The notes under the pieces: generated by a model | The model's input: only the letters and a program-made list of their open reading frames with translations | Told to the model about the DNA's origin: nothing | The model's database searches: none | NCBI RefSeq assembly: GCF_000149955.1 | Contig: NC_030993.1 | Span: 658,068 to 722,067, forward strand | From: Fusarium oxysporum f. sp. lycopersici 4287 | Lineage: Eukaryota > Ascomycota > Sordariomycetes > Hypocreales > Nectriaceae | Direction of reading: 5' to 3' | DNA: 64,000 bases | Shown here: in pieces, positions 33,244-45,543 of the stretch | How the letters are laid out: each line of letters begins with the position of its first letter | Position numbering within the stretch: the first letter of the stretch is position 1 | Made by a program: the position numbers and the translations under genes

Positions 33244-34530
33244 TATAACGAACGTGGTGATATCGAAGATATCTTTGTTAAAAGAGTGACTGGTCTAAAG
33301 GATGACTGAAGAAGAAACAGAAAACATCTCAAAAGAGAGCGCTTTTGGGTTTTGTATAAACATTGCACATCGCAATAATAAAGGATCGGCGGCTATGATG
33401 GATATTTCTAAGCGCATAGAGCTAGGAAGAGACTATTGATTTTGGCTCGTTTCTTTTGCGGGCCAGCCCCAACGCCGCCCTCCGTTAGGCGCCGTTTCCC
33501 CTGAGTTTACCTTGGTTGAGAAATTAAGTGGCGTTCACAAGCTCAGCTAAGGTTGAAAAGGCCGATAGCCTCAGGGAATAGTTGTCGGATCCAGAGACTT
33601 CCGCTATCCCGTCGTGTCTTGACGTCAAACATGCCCTGACTAAAGTTGCTTGGTGGAGTATGGGAGCGACGGTCCGTTATGTTCCGGAGACGCGATAAGA
33701 TTCTCCCATTAAGCGACATTCTGCGGCCGGAGTTTTCTTTTTGCTTATCGCGACAATACAGAAGCTTTACTGAAGTTGGCTAGGGTTGCCCAATGCGGCG
33801 TTCTCACCTGGAATCTCCTGCCAATGTACTGAGCAACCAACAACAAACACGTCTGTAATAACGCGGCTTGGACTCCCAATAGACACCAGCGATTCCGGCG
33901 TTGCTGAGGTGAAATTGATTTACAGATATTTGGACAGCGAGAGAGTAAGATTGCTCAAGGTACACTCCGAAGTAGTAAGATTTCAAGACAGCTTCATGTT
34001 ATCGATCTTGTCTCATTATGTTGGAGTAGAAAAAGCAGATTGTACTAGGTTTTTGTCATTAAAATGACTAAAATAACTTTTAAACAGGCAGATAAATCGT
34101 CACAGATCAGTCTTAATCCATTGTTAACTGCTATGGACGTTTTCTAGTCTCGGTTCGTTAGGTATGGATGTGAAGACAAATTCGACGCTGCAGGGTATGA
34201 CAAGCTCGTTGGCGGCCCAATTGTCTCCTGCCGCTACTGAAGGGGCACTGAAGCTTAGCGCATATCCCCACTAAAAGTGAAGATGAGCACGATGGAAGAC
34301 CTCCATGGGGTTACCATCCACGATACAAATGCTGAGAGACAATAGTTGAATACTCCTAAATGTTGTAGAATGAGCAATAAAGATTAGAGTGATATATGGC
34401 CCATGGTATAGGTTCAACGGAAATCTAAGGCCAGCTATGGGAGTTCCCAAGACTAATAACAGAAGGTAACAGCATTCATTAGATATGCTTGTTTCTTACT
34501 GAAATCCATGATATTGAACGTGACGGAAAA
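33244..34530. other. Intergenic region
   Basis: About 1.3 kb. A few short open frames (for example 33786-34067 on the plus strand) show no codon or family support. Nothing else recognised. Confidence 0.45.
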
Positions 34531-35721
34531 TCAGGAGAAAAGATCCTCCAACTCCACAACTTCTTCATCGTCTGCTTCCCTCTTTATCCTCCTGAGTATA
34601 CGCTTCTCTTCTTTCAACTTCTCATCCTCTGGCGTCTTTGGGTTGACATGGATATAGCGTTGAGCTGAGAGGGTCTCACCAGTCCGCAACACCATCCCAT
34701 CCACACAGCTGATGAAATAATCGAGCTCCTCTTGGCTCCGAAAAGTGGCAAATCCCACCTCACTTGACATAAGCCCAGTGCCTACCGGGTGGAAGTCGAA
34801 GAATCGCTGCGCAAGCCTGATACTCGAGGAAATTTTGATCGGGAGTTGTCCTTCGGTTCTGACGGTTGCAATGAAGCCTTTGGCTGGATCATAGAAAGGC
34901 CTGACTCTGCCCGAACGTGCTATTCTGAAACATGCATGTTCGAATCGGAGCATTGCATGGTTCCTCTCGTCAAGAATGGCATGTGCTAAAGCTAGAGTTG
35001 TCACGACATCGTCGCCAGCATTGTGAGCGTTACCATCGCTGTGGCATCCCCTCCCGGGCTTGACATCTTTCCACCAGTAGCCAAAGGTCTGTATCAAAAA
35101 TAGCAAATTTGGAAGATATGCAAGCGATGAGGAGGTGATGTCTGTCACGATGTCGCCAAGATCTATCCAGGCTGAGAAGAAGGGTATGGCAGCTAGGAAG
35201 TTTGTCGATAGGTAAGTCCACTCCGCTCCGATTCCGAACCCGATGAGCACGAGCTTCTTGTCCTTAGGTAGATCCTGGAGGAACTCCACAACAGAAGCCT
35301 CCAAATCCTCAATGTCGACAGTCTTTTCCTCGCCAAAGCGATGGGGGCGACGAATAGGCATACCTTTGAAACCGCCGACGCGAAGAACTTGGTCTCCCAG
35401 CTCCTTCCTCGTGTTAATTTTCAAAGTGAGCCCTTCCATTTCGTTATCTTCGAAGAAATGACAAAGGCGTCGCTTTGGTCTTATCATTCCAAGGCTACGC
35501 GCCGGGCATGGAGGATGTCTAGACTTTAGCGTCTTGGTGAACGCCAGTCCATCTTGGTGGAGAACACGGTCTCCCTTGCTCGTGATGGCAACATGTTCCG
35601 TGTCAAGTGCGAGAAAATTTGAGTTCTCAAAAACTTCGCGAAACCCTTTCAGTGTCGTGATTCTGTTGTTGGAGAGAATTTGCGTCGCTGGATCGCGCTC
35701 GAGTTGCTGGTAACGCACCAT
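34531..35721 (-). CDS. Gfd2/YDR514C-like RNase H-fold (DEDD exonuclease-like) protein
   Basis: Single exon, 396 aa. The N-terminal half starts the nuclease-like fold with FLALDTEHVAI (D-x-E). The middle has KLVLIGFGIGAEWTYL and WIDLGDIV, and HNAGDDVVTTLALAHAIL supplies the H..D pair expected for a DEDDh-type site. The C-terminal region looks like an RRM-type extension (VGFATFRSQEELDYFISCVDGMVLR) followed by a highly charged coiled tail. Fungal Gfd2-like proteins are associated with mRNA export and RNA processing; nuclease activity is not shown. Good match to the superfamily, uncertain role. Confidence 0.7.
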   Translation of the reverse strand: MVRYQQLERDPATQILSNNRITTLKGFREVFENSNFLALDTEHVAITSKGDRVLHQDGLAFTKTLKSRHPPCPARSLGMIRPKRRLCHFFEDNEMEGLTLKINTRKELGDQVLRVGGFKGMPIRRPHRFGEEKTVDIEDLEASVVEFLQDLPKDKKLVLIGFGIGAEWTYLSTNFLAAIPFFSAWIDLGDIVTDITSSSLAYLPNLLFLIQTFGYWWKDVKPGRGCHSDGNAHNAGDDVVTTLALAHAILDERNHAMLRFEHACFRIARSGRVRPFYDPAKGFIATVRTEGQLPIKISSSIRLAQRFFDFHPVGTGLMSSEVGFATFRSQEELDYFISCVDGMVLRTGETLSAQRYIHVNPKTPEDEKLKEEKRILRRIKREADDEEVVELEDLFS

Positions 35722-36279
35722 GCTGAGCAGATATGTTTACAGGAGCAGGATGATTTTCGAGATGTGACGCGGCACTTACTATATTTATTATTTCACTTTG
35801 TTAGCCTCATGCTTTCAGTTCTTTTGCTTTATCCTTAAAATTGTTTATTAAGCGTCCTAAAAGTGATATCCAGACAAATCGATAGTTCCGACTGGAGAAC
35901 TGTGAAGATGATGACGAGATGAGCGCTGACTGACTCTCGATAATGAACTTAAAATTTAGAATTATTTTCGTGAGCATGAGCTTCATTGATGTTTCAAAAT
36001 TGCCGACAAAGAAATGAAAGCCAAAAGTCTATAGATTCACAAAGAATGTCAAAGCTATCGCTAACGAGCCTCAATTAAGCAGAGACCAATAGCAAAGCAC
36101 GAAATGTCAGTCAAGATTAGCGAGACCCTCTTCCCATCCACAAATCTCACGCCCTTACGCCTTGTAAACGACATAGTGGAGACCATCCAACATAAGCTCA
36201 GCCTTATATAAAGCCCCAATCACCAAATACACTTTCGTCTCACCAAAGTCAAACCCTTCACGTCCCCAACTCTAAAATC
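35722..36279. promoter_or_regulatory. Divergent promoter between RNase H-like and cupin genes
   Basis: 558 bases between two starts. A clear TATA element (TTATATAAAG, 36204-36213) lies about 70 bases before the cupin ATG. The rest is AT-rich. Confidence 0.5.
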
Positions 36280-36654
36280 ATGTCTCAAAGAACCTCCGTC
36301 CCCGAAATCCTCTCCTCATTCACCGAAAAATGGTCCCCACGCCTCATCGCATCCGTCAACGACCATCACGTCAAAGTCGCCAAGATCGACGGTTCATTTA
36401 TCTGGCATGCTCATCCAGACTCTGAAGAGCTCTTTTATCTACTCTCTGGAAAATTGACGATGGAGATTCAAGGCGAAGAGCCTGTTATTATGAAGGAGGG
36501 GGATATGTATGTCGTGCCAAAGGGAGTCACGCATAAGCCTGTAGCGGAGAATGCTGTTATCATGATGGTAGAAAGGGAGGGGACTGTTAATACGGGAGAT
36601 CAGACGGACTCTGAGAGGACGAAGCAAGTTAAGGATGTGAGGGGGGATTTATGA
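36280..36654 (+). CDS. Small cupin-domain protein
   Basis: Single exon, 124 aa. Cupin motif 1 is WHAHPDSEELFYLLSGKLTM (H-x-H...E metal ligands) and motif 2 is GDMYVVPKGVTHKP with the last His. The protein is a one-domain cupin with a conserved metal site; substrate unknown. No signal peptide. Codon use is ordinary. Similar small cupins are common in fungi as putative isomerases or oxygenases. Confidence 0.85.
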   Translation: MSQRTSVPEILSSFTEKWSPRLIASVNDHHVKVAKIDGSFIWHAHPDSEELFYLLSGKLTMEIQGEEPVIMKEGDMYVVPKGVTHKPVAENAVIMMVEREGTVNTGDQTDSERTKQVKDVRGDL

Positions 36655-36726
36655 GTAAGTTCAGTGCTGGCCAAGAATATATGATAGACAAGAGGCGATG
36701 GAAATTCGGTTATATATTACGATGAA

Positions 36727-39700
36727 TCAAAATCCTGGCCGCTTCAATCTTTCCTCTCGTTTAGGCAACGCATCTGTACTATGTCCCGGGCACAGTAACT
36801 GTCCCTTCCCAGCATCATATATGCCCCCAAGCAAACCAGCAATCTTATTGAAATCGCTGACATGGTTCGCACATAGCCTAAAGGAGTACCGATGCATTTC
36901 GCTAGAAGTCAGCTGCCTGACCACATTTTGTGTGCATCGCCAGCAGTTCTGGCAGCGTACAGCTTCTCTAATATAGCTGAAATAACCAAGGCCAGTAAGC
37001 CTATCCAGGGAAGTCGGCTGAAGCTCTAGCAGAGCTGCCGCAATGTCCCAATTATTGTTCCACACAGCTTGTCTAAATGAGTCCTCGTGAGCATGGGCAA
37101 TGTGCTGAGAATCATACTTTAGGAGCTCCCCGAATAGAGTCTGGACGATATAGGATGCCATATAAGTCGGCCATAGTGCAGGGATAACGAGTCTTCGAAA
37201 TATTGCTGCGATAGTTTCGCCGTGTAGGTTCATAAGCTTTTTATGGCGACGATATTCACGAAGAACACTTATATCTGGTGCCGGTGCAGGAGGGCGCTCT
37301 CCATCCAAAAGAACCAGAAAACAGATGGTATAAGCTATCAAACGGTGTTCAGGCATCGAGCTTGGTGGCTCCAGTATCTGGGAATGAAACCTGAAGGTCG
37401 GTGTAGTCTCGTATTCCACAAAACTGGCGATGGAATTTGAGACGATGCCTTTGTACAACGTTTCAGTTGATAGGAGCCCCTGGATGAGCACATCGATCAA
37501 AAGCATCCTGTGAATGCTCTTGGCTTCAAACAAAGTATAAGCCTCCTCGCGACACGTAAGGCTCAAGTCCAAGATGCCGGGCATATCGCCATGTCTCCCA
37601 TCCTCAAGAGCTTCTATTACAATAGCGAAAGCCTGTAATTGCGGTTGAAACGTTCGGCGATAGCCAGTCTTTAACACCTGGCAAATATCCAACATCAGCT
37701 CATGGGGAGCTTGGTCTGCACAGTCACATAGAGGGTGTGACTTGTAATTTGGCAATGCTGGGAAGGATGAAATCCCATGGGCGATAGATTTCCTGAGCTC
37801 TGCGACGAGTATGTGATGATTCAGACGTGTCGCTATCAGACTTGCACAGCCATTTTGACAGGCTTCGTAATTCTTGTTGGCTCCTAGAATGCAAACAAGT
37901 TTTTCCAACTGAGGTACCATCCAAGGAGATACTATCAACAACTGGAAGGATCGACATGCGAGCGCGTAATAGCCGTTCAACTCAGCGTACATGAAAGCAA
38001 GGCAGAGGTGAGAGAAATTTGGGCTGTCGTCTGGCCCGTCGTCTGACCCATGTATCTCACCACTGTTTATAGTCCGTATCACACGGCAGTAGCATTCTGA
38101 TCTTGCATCGTCATGATTTGGAAATCCCGCCATGGCTTCGTTCTTCCATTCAGTGCTATGCCAAGGCTCGCCTTGCGAGTGCTCAAGGGGCTTCTGGACC
38201 AATTGACCGAAAAGCCTCCAAATCTCCGTCTCATTTTCGTCGATGTATTTGGTATGCTTGAACCACTTCGTCGAAGCATATTCGAGAAAGGGGTAATCTG
38301 GGTTCCCTTGGGCTTTACTAGTAACTGACATGGAAGAACTCAGGGAAAAGTCGCGCTGCGTTGATATCTTTTTTGGGTTTGACGTCTTGACAAATTGCCG
38401 AGCTAGACGACCGACGCGAGTTCCAACGCCACCCTGTATGGCAGACTGTATTGTCTGCTCGGCTATTCCGCTTGGGTCGATCTTTATAGCAGATGAACTG
38501 AGAGGTTCCCTTTTCCTCTCTGCTAGCGCCGTTTGAAAGTTGTCAAGATTGACGTAAGTAATACAGACGTCACCAGCAAGCTTATCGCACTGGTCCGAGT
38601 CAATGTGAAGATCCCCATTCTCACCCGAATCGGGTACCAAAAGAAACTCTTGAATAGAATGATGGCTGAATCGAACTGTATTATCTGTTTCCTCAACATA
38701 AAGAAGGTTTTCACACCACACGGGTAATCGCTCTATCCCGCTGATGAGGTCTTCTTGGCGTAGAGTGTGTTGACCAATCTCGATAGAAAGTGCCTCGCGG
38801 AACTGTGACAAGGTCAATGATTGTGATACTGCTTTCGTCCACATGAAGGCCTTTTTAGCGATCTGTTGATTGCGCTTCTGGACAATGCGGCTCAGAGCAC
38901 GGTCAAATATTGTAGGAAGGTCACTCGGAATGTCTTTCAGTGCTTGTCGAATCTCCTTGTCAGACTTTCCAGAACATATATCCTCAATCGCAAGAAACGC
39001 CCATAAGAACCTAATCAGATGGCTCAAATGTTAGTCGGGTAAGACTCGAGTAGGTGAGAAGCTACTGACATTCCCTGCTCCTTGAAAGCAATGGTTTTCA
39101 GAATCTCATCTATCAGGCCGGGGTCGCTGACAACCAGTTCACCAGTCGATAGTTTCTCAATGATGATATCGTCAACATATGCGCCAATATCTGCACTGGT
39201 ATTCTGTAGGCCAGTAACTAATCGTCGAGATACAGGAAAACTTCGTTTGATGGCGTTGGTACAAGTCTCTCGAGACGAAAGGAGAATACTAATATGGCTG
39301 GATGCACCCGCCCGTGAGACAACCGCTTGGAAGAATTTCAACAATCTTGACTGTTGACCAGTGTTGCACTCATCCAGCCCATCAAGAACTATGAACCAGT
39401 TTTTAATAGCTTTAGCAGCAGTTGAATAGAGCCTTGAAAGTTGGTCGAGCGAGAATAGAGTCAACTTGGCTTCAGAAAGGTGTTTGTCAAGTTCAGAAGC
39501 CAACTGCTGGTCAAGATCATCCATAACGATGGCTGATAGTAATTGTTGAACACAAGACCGTATGATTGTCTCCGCATCAAGACTCGGAGGATCATCAAAT
39601 CGGATAAAAAAGAACGACACGAATTGTTGTGGCGGCCGGATCTGCGAAAGCTTCTCAACAACCGAGGACCTAGAATCGATGTTGGTAAGTGCCTGTGGGT

Positions 39701-41008
39701 TTGAGTGCCTGGAGAGTGACCACTCACGACAAGACTGTTTTACCAGACCCAACTTCAGACCGTAGTCAGCTCTAGTCATTCATTCTTTTGTGTAGCAAAC
39801 GACTCACTTTTGCCAGTGACGTGAAGAACGTTAGGCCCATCGATTCCAACCCATTGTTGGAATTCTGGAGTGTCAAAGACCCATTTCGCTGTACCAATAT
39901 GGCGTTTGTTTCGTGTGCTATTGAATGCAGATGTGAAGTTGAATGACGATAGCTCCTCAAGGAGGCGACGTCGTTTCTGCTCTAAGAAGTATTAGTCATG
40001 TACCCGTCAAAGAAATATTCATGCCGAACCTGATGCATTTCGCCTTCGCTGCACATGTAAGGCTTCCATTTCGGTAGTCGACTTCGAAGTCCAAGCGAGC
40101 ATTCGTTTCCGGTGGTTGGTAGCCTCTTGTCGCTCTGTATGCTGGTGTCGCTGTTCCTCGCGGTCGCATTGAGCTTTCACCAATTGTATATCCCCTTGTA
40201 CCTCCTCTGCTTTCGCTCTTATGTCTTCCACGTAGCTTCGGAGTTCAGACTGAAAGGATTGTGTGATTGCCTTCAGAAGCTGATTCTTTACTATACCGAG
40301 CGAATAGTTAGTACATCCTCTAGTCGACTACTTGGCGATACTCACAGGGTCGTCGAACCGCCAAGACGATCTGCTGGCAGCATGTAACCACCGCAGTGTG
40401 AAACTGGCAGACTGAACTTTTGAGACGCGAGGATTCATTGAAAACGACCTGGTACTCGGCGAATCGCGTGCAAAGTGAACCGAATCCGTGCAGAAGCTCA
40501 ACAAACGACTGGAAGTAAGATGCGAAGTTGGCGAGGAACTACCGAAACCAGATGGTCAGTAAAGGGCCTGGGGTCGAGACAGCGTCGTCACGGGGTTTGC
40601 GACAAGCGTCAGACTTGCACTGGTAATGGCATCACGTACCAAAAAGGTTAGTTTGATAGAACCCCAGATAAGCGCCGCGATATCGGGATTCGATTGGATG
40701 CAAGTGCCGACTATGGGCGTGAATTGCTCAATCGTCTGCAAGAACGAAGCCAGTCTCGAGGCGACACTCTTCCCTCGCCTGTTCTTGTCCAGAAGATCCA
40801 ACTCGGCTGTGAAAGTGATGATGCTTTGCGAGTCGTGCGACGTAGTTTTGAGCTGCTGCAACTTCTTGCGGTCTTCGTCAGTGAGTATGGCTTGAAACCC
40901 CGCGACAGTTCTCTCTAGCTCCCTAACAGATGCAGCTGAGACATCCTGGCCAGCGCGAGGTCGAGAAGCGGCGACGATTTGCGCCTCCCCGGGTCTGGAG
41001 AGCTCCAT
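36727..41008 (-). CDS. NACHT-domain STAND protein (NLR-like), intact
   Basis: A large multi-exon gene. The N-terminal domain (40980-40620; IWGSIKLTFL) is of the kind preceding fungal NACHT modules. A predicted coiled coil follows (about 40260-40030; KAEEVQGDIQLVKAQCDREE), then the NACHT NTPase: Walker A GSGKTVLS, formed across two introns near 39830-39720, and Walker B FIVLDGLDEC (about 39370). A helical extension to 36727 (SYIREAVRCQNCWRC and similar) carries no obvious ankyrin, WD or TPR repeats. Checked splice sites (39069-39011 and others) are in phase. Such NLRs act in non-self recognition and regulated cell death in fungi. The start may also be 41083. Confidence 0.75.
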
Positions 41009-41700
41009 AGTTTCAATGTTGCGTGCGAGGAGATTGATATTATGTTGATGTAAGAGGAAAGCTGAGGAAATGGGATGTTGCACTTCACAGCCTGATCAGA
41101 GGCCTGACGTGCAGGCTGCAGCAGCGACCATCATCGCGCTTGCATCTTGGGGTATGATTGGGTACAACATCAGCGGGAAGGCGTTATTCCAAGACTCAGC
41201 CACAACGGGTTTTCTGCCTCACCTGAAGCCACTTATTTGCAGCTCACTCTTTTTGAGATCTGTGATTTGGATTTCCCTTGTATCCAAGTTATACGAAACA
41301 AAATAAAATGATATCACAATAAGTTCCATGAATCATCGCTCAAAAATGCTTTAGTACTTCCAATCGCTTTAATCATTTTCTTCGGGGTTCTCTTCGCCTG
41401 TTTATCCTCAAAGTCTTGCTCCCGAGTCCCATATACGTACTGATTGGTAATTAAAGCTTATGACAACGCTGCCATGAGTTTCCTCTACCATCCATGTTTA
41501 CCATGCAGTGGTGAATCAACCATTTCGTGAATCAAACTACCACCTAAAAGCTCCTCGCTTAAGCCCTCGGTGTAAGATTTCTGAGCCTCGAGTCGTGCGC
41601 AAACGTTGGATAACTCAAGGCATTTATAGAAGGCATCGGTGGCATCTGAATACTGGCCATTGCAGCTGTCATGCTCAGCCCCTTGCTAGCAACATCCATT
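41009..41700. other. Intergenic region upstream of the NACHT gene
   Basis: About 690 bases. Promoter of the NACHT gene and low-information sequence. No gene recognised. Confidence 0.4.
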
Positions 41701-41719
41701 GGTAGTTTAAGAAAGTCAA

Positions 41720-42123
41720 AACACACCAATACGCCGAGGTTATACCAAGGCTCCCAGATATGGGCATTCAGCTCTACAGCTCTGGTTAGTGCGCCGAGCG
41801 AGCCGTTGTTTTGATTGATCTTGAAGTATAGAATGCCAAGCGTGATTTAAAATGAAGGGTTCAAGATTTACTGCGGTTTGCAGGCTCTCATAGGCTCGTT
41901 CGTAGTATTCTGTTCTCATGCATGCTCGACTAGGAAGGTACCAGTTCTCCGGGATCGAGCTGTCTAAAAGGTCTTGGAAACTCGGGTTATAAGAGATCTG
42001 ATGGGCCTCTTTACCTAATTTGACGGAAGTTTTGAGAAGATCCCTCTCTTCCTGACTCGCATTTCCGGAAGAGAATACTTTCGAATAAAGAAGCTTTACA
42101 AAGCCCATATCTGCGCTTGCCAT
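41720..42123 (-). pseudogene. Fragment of a CYC8/SSN6-like TPR gene, frameshifted
   Basis: The minus-strand frame from 42123 reads ENWYLPSRACMRTEYYERAYESLQTAVNLEP, a TPR unit like those of the Cyc8/Ssn6 corepressor. The next TPR (GILYFKINQNNGSLGALTRAVELNAHIWEPWYNLGVL) follows immediately but in another frame, showing a frameshift near 41835. Only about two repeats remain, with no matching sequence on either side. It is most likely a truncated, decayed duplicate, since a real Cyc8 has ten or more TPRs. Confidence 0.6.
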
Positions 42124-43030
42124 GGCAGGTCAGGATATTTGCGCAAGAGACCATACTCATCTGATAAAAGATGCAATGATTCCAAAAACCTAACCCTGCG
42201 GATCATGGTCTCCTATGTCTCTTGGTCCACTCCCTTACTAGTCTTTGCTTGCACCACCACAAAGAGATTATGTGTGATATATTTTGCTCCGGGCCTCTCA
42301 TTGGCATACACAACTAACTGGAGAATCTCTTTAAACGACTGTGACTCTTAGTCACTATTTCTTGGTAGCGGAAGCGAGATACACTTACTTCCCAGGTTCT
42401 ACAAGCCCGTAGTGACAGTGCCCAGCTTTTCCCGTGTACATCGTCCGGCTAGACGATGTCGAATATGAGATGAAGCGGTATCACTTCAATGACGCTTATA
42501 ATGTGTCTTAGCTGCACACGAATATCTAGCAGCATTCACCTGGATGAAGTCAGTGAACTGGCGTACTAGTTCAGCCAGGGATACTCCACGTGTTCTTGCC
42601 GATTGCTTCAAGCATCTCCCTTGAGCACCTCGCAAGCTACCAACATGTTAGTTAGCGGGCGTTGTTGTTTGGGAGGGATATGCACAGAAGAATAATCTCT
42701 TGATATATTTCATAAGATGAAACAAGGTCTTTGCATAGTGAGTAATGAAATTAGCCTGGTGATAGACAACAGCTACACCCCATTCTCACTCCATAGCCTT
42801 CAAGCTTTTGTTTATCTCGTTTGCATGCTCTAATTGAGTTTCGCCTGCATACTTATACTCACTTTCAGAGCGCCGATTGCAGTCTATGTATTTGATGCTA
42901 TATTCAGGATATCCGAGGCATGTCCAGCCATAGCAGTTGCATGCCCTCGATCGCCATTAACTAGGCAGTACCTGTAGCCTGAGGTTATAATGTCAGGAGT
43001 CTAGTACTTGTCCTATACATTGGTTAGTCG
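42124..43030. other. Gene-poor region, probably relic DNA
   Basis: About 900 bases with no open gene. Stops are frequent in all frames. Parts nearest 43030 grade into the STAND N-terminal relic described next. Confidence 0.35.
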
Positions 43031-43491
43031 TCTGGGATCTCCTTTCAGGTTATTAGGAAGCTAAATGTCCCTGCACAATCAGGAGGACATTAATACCAAC
43101 CATCTGAGATATAACAGCCTCTCATAGTTCCTAAACATCGGCTAATCCGACCAGAGACTAGTGAAGTCTCGTTCAAATGCTGTAAGGTTCTTCCTGGTTT
43201 TAAAATGGCCTAGACTGGTTTCTTTGGTTCCCATCTTGTCAGCCATGTACTATAACGGTTGAGCACAGTAGATGACGATGGCTCTGATCTGCTCCAAAGT
43301 TTCGCAATCCACATCACACTCGGGTTCCAGGCTCAGGGTGCGTTTCAAGGTACCCCAAAGGATATCAACCTCAGCACGCGAAGCTATTGGACTTACATTG
43401 GAGTATCCTTGTAGTTGCGCAGCTCGATAGCGACACGCTCGCAGAGGCCTAACACAGCGATAACGTCGCCGACACCGTATCCAAAAGACAT
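43031..43491 (-). pseudogene. Decayed N-terminus of a fungal STAND/NLR-type protein
   Basis: The ATG at 43491 starts MSFGYGVGDVIAVLGLCERVAIELRNYKDTP, the typical opening of a fungal N-terminal domain found ahead of NACHT or ankyrin modules. After a GTAAGT-type intron the frame continues through LSLEPECDVDCETLEQIRAIVIY. It then shows in-frame stops and frame changes (ETSLGHFKTRKNLTAFERDF, later EAVISQMVGINVLLIVQGH with a TGA inside). Everything downstream is unrecognisable. Confidence 0.6.
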
Positions 43492-44418
43492 ATTCTCGAG
43501 TAGAACCTTGAAAATTAGTTTGCGAGGGGAACTTTTCCTCGTGGTGGGTTGCATTCGAATGAGTATTATATATAGCACGGCTGGTTACATCCTCCTTACT
43601 TGAAACTTGCGTAACATGGGTATTACATAAATAGTAATCAATCTGTGGCGGTCAGACCACTGGACTAATGTCCCAAAAGTAGAAGCCTCTGTTAGTTAGA
43701 TAACAGGAAGATAGGGCCTATACCACTTCTCACCCTAAGCAAACTTGGATGCTAGGGGACTAGACATAACTGGCGGTGTTGTGAAGACATCACAGAGATT
43801 TCGAAATGAAAGGTTGAGAGAGGCAGGTCGCCATTGTCGAGTCAGAGGATACAAGTTTTGCAGGCCAGCACGCTTGTATCGCAATCCAATCGGGTATTGG
43901 AACAGAAAGGCAGACTTCAAAAACCAGCCACAATTCAATTTCCGCATCTGTGGTCAACGTTCGTTGCTACCTGCATGTTTGATAGTCTGGTAGGCCTCCC
44001 TGTATTTGTGATATGTACCCTTTTCGGCCGTCTGCTAGGCATTCTTGAATTATATACAGAGTTGATTGGTCACGCCATGGGTCAATCATGCTGGTTGGCG
44101 TTTCAATGTTTACTAAGTCCAGAGACCAATGAGGAAACTCGAATTTCTTGTTATGATGCGACCTTGTTTCAACCCATTACGCAATGAAAGTGCACAGTGC
44201 TGTCAGCCTTGTTGGCTGCCAACAAAACCGCGCCACGGACCTGATATCGAGGCCCGGAGGTATATAACCCAGTCCAATTCGATCATGGAGCACCATCACT
44301 GCCTAGTCTTCCTTTGCATCCTCACCCTATTGCCTACATATAATCCACCATATTACGTCGAGCCTTTTAGACTCTTTGCATCGATCAATTTCACTCCATC
44401 TTTCGGAGTCCTTACAAC
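43492..44418. other. Intergenic region
   Basis: About 930 bases. Open frames across 43745-44190 show no family features. The last 150 bases contain the promoter of the DUF7587 gene, including the TATA-like element TATATAA near 44262. Confidence 0.4.
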
Positions 44419-45543
44419 ATGTCTCAGCTTTTTGAGCCAAAGCCTGGCCAAGAGAATTTATTTATATTTGACAAAACCCCAACTTATCTTTTTCGACTCC
44501 ATGTCCCACGGTCAAAGGGCGATACGAGTACCGTGCATGTCATGGCTCCAGCCTTCCTCGGGCGAACGGCATATCATAGGGATGGGTTGCTGTGCGGCAA
44601 AGATCTTTTGCAGCTGCCAACTAAAATGGCAACTTCAAGACTCAAAGACCATCTACGTTGGGAGTGCAACTATCTCAACAAGAGTCCCTGCAATCTTATG
44701 TCTTGGTCTAGCTCTCTTCTCTTCCTTCTCCAATATGCCTTGCACCGTCACACAACAGACTTTGAACCAAAGCCACAATTCCCAAACATCAAAATCATCA
44801 TGATTGATACCCGGGACTTCCCAGAACAAACATTCCTTCGCGATCTTGATGCCTTGGAGTGGCTGCATGAAGACCTAGACCCCGAGTTCAAAAGACTTTA
44901 CAACTATAGAAATGGCCGGTTTTACTTTGGAGAATACCTCACTCAAGGCTATCTGGATATCACAGGCAAGTGTGTGGAGATGACAATGCAGCAACTTGTT
45001 GACGGGGGGCTTTTCACCGTTATTTGTCCTGCATTGGATAAGCCACAAAATGATTGGACAGAATGGCCAAAGGCAGTTTGCAACCGCCTTCGAGTCGATA
45101 TCGCAAGTAACAAAGCTGTGGGTCAAAAGCAAATTCGAACCGCCATCTTCCTGGCTCGAGATTGTGTAGGGGACAGATTTCTTGTGCCTCTTGCACTTAT
45201 GCTATTGGGACTGCGAAGCCGACAGTCCGACAATGCAGCGATTGCGAACGCCTTCCACTCCCTCTTCACCGGTATGTAAAGCACGCAGTTGAATGAATAG
45301 GCACTAACATTAGACCAAGATGAGGAGCTCGGTTTTCGGGGTGTCAAGTATGATCAGTCTTCTGAAAGGATGGAGGAACTCGGAAGATTCCAGGAATTAA
45401 TGGAAGTCGTTAAAAAACAACAGGATGATAATCCACTGGCCGTAACGACAAGGTTGATGGAAGGACTAGGGCTATCTACCAACGAAATGTCCACCAATCC
45501 CACAAAGACCCGTATCTACGTTGGTCCATTTGGCGACGAATAA
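44419..45543 (+). CDS. DUF7587-type hypothetical protein
   Basis: Two exons (44419-45271, 45314-45543) encode 360 aa. The start MSQLFEPKPGQENLFIFDKT and the segments TPTYLFRLHVPRSKG, CNLMSWSSSLLFLLQYALHRH and IKIIMIDTRDFPEQTFL fit the fungal DUF7587 family, which is common and expanded in Fusarium. A second half shows a helical region (LARDCVGDRFLVPLALMLLGL). No signal peptide or membrane helix stands out. Function unknown; the fold may be an ADP-ribosyltransferase-like enzyme in related proteins, but I do not see decisive residues. The intron is short (42 nt) and in phase. Confidence 0.75.

Noticed and set aside
33786..34067. 93-codon plus-strand open frame
   Set aside because: No family features and no conserved neighbours; consistent with chance.
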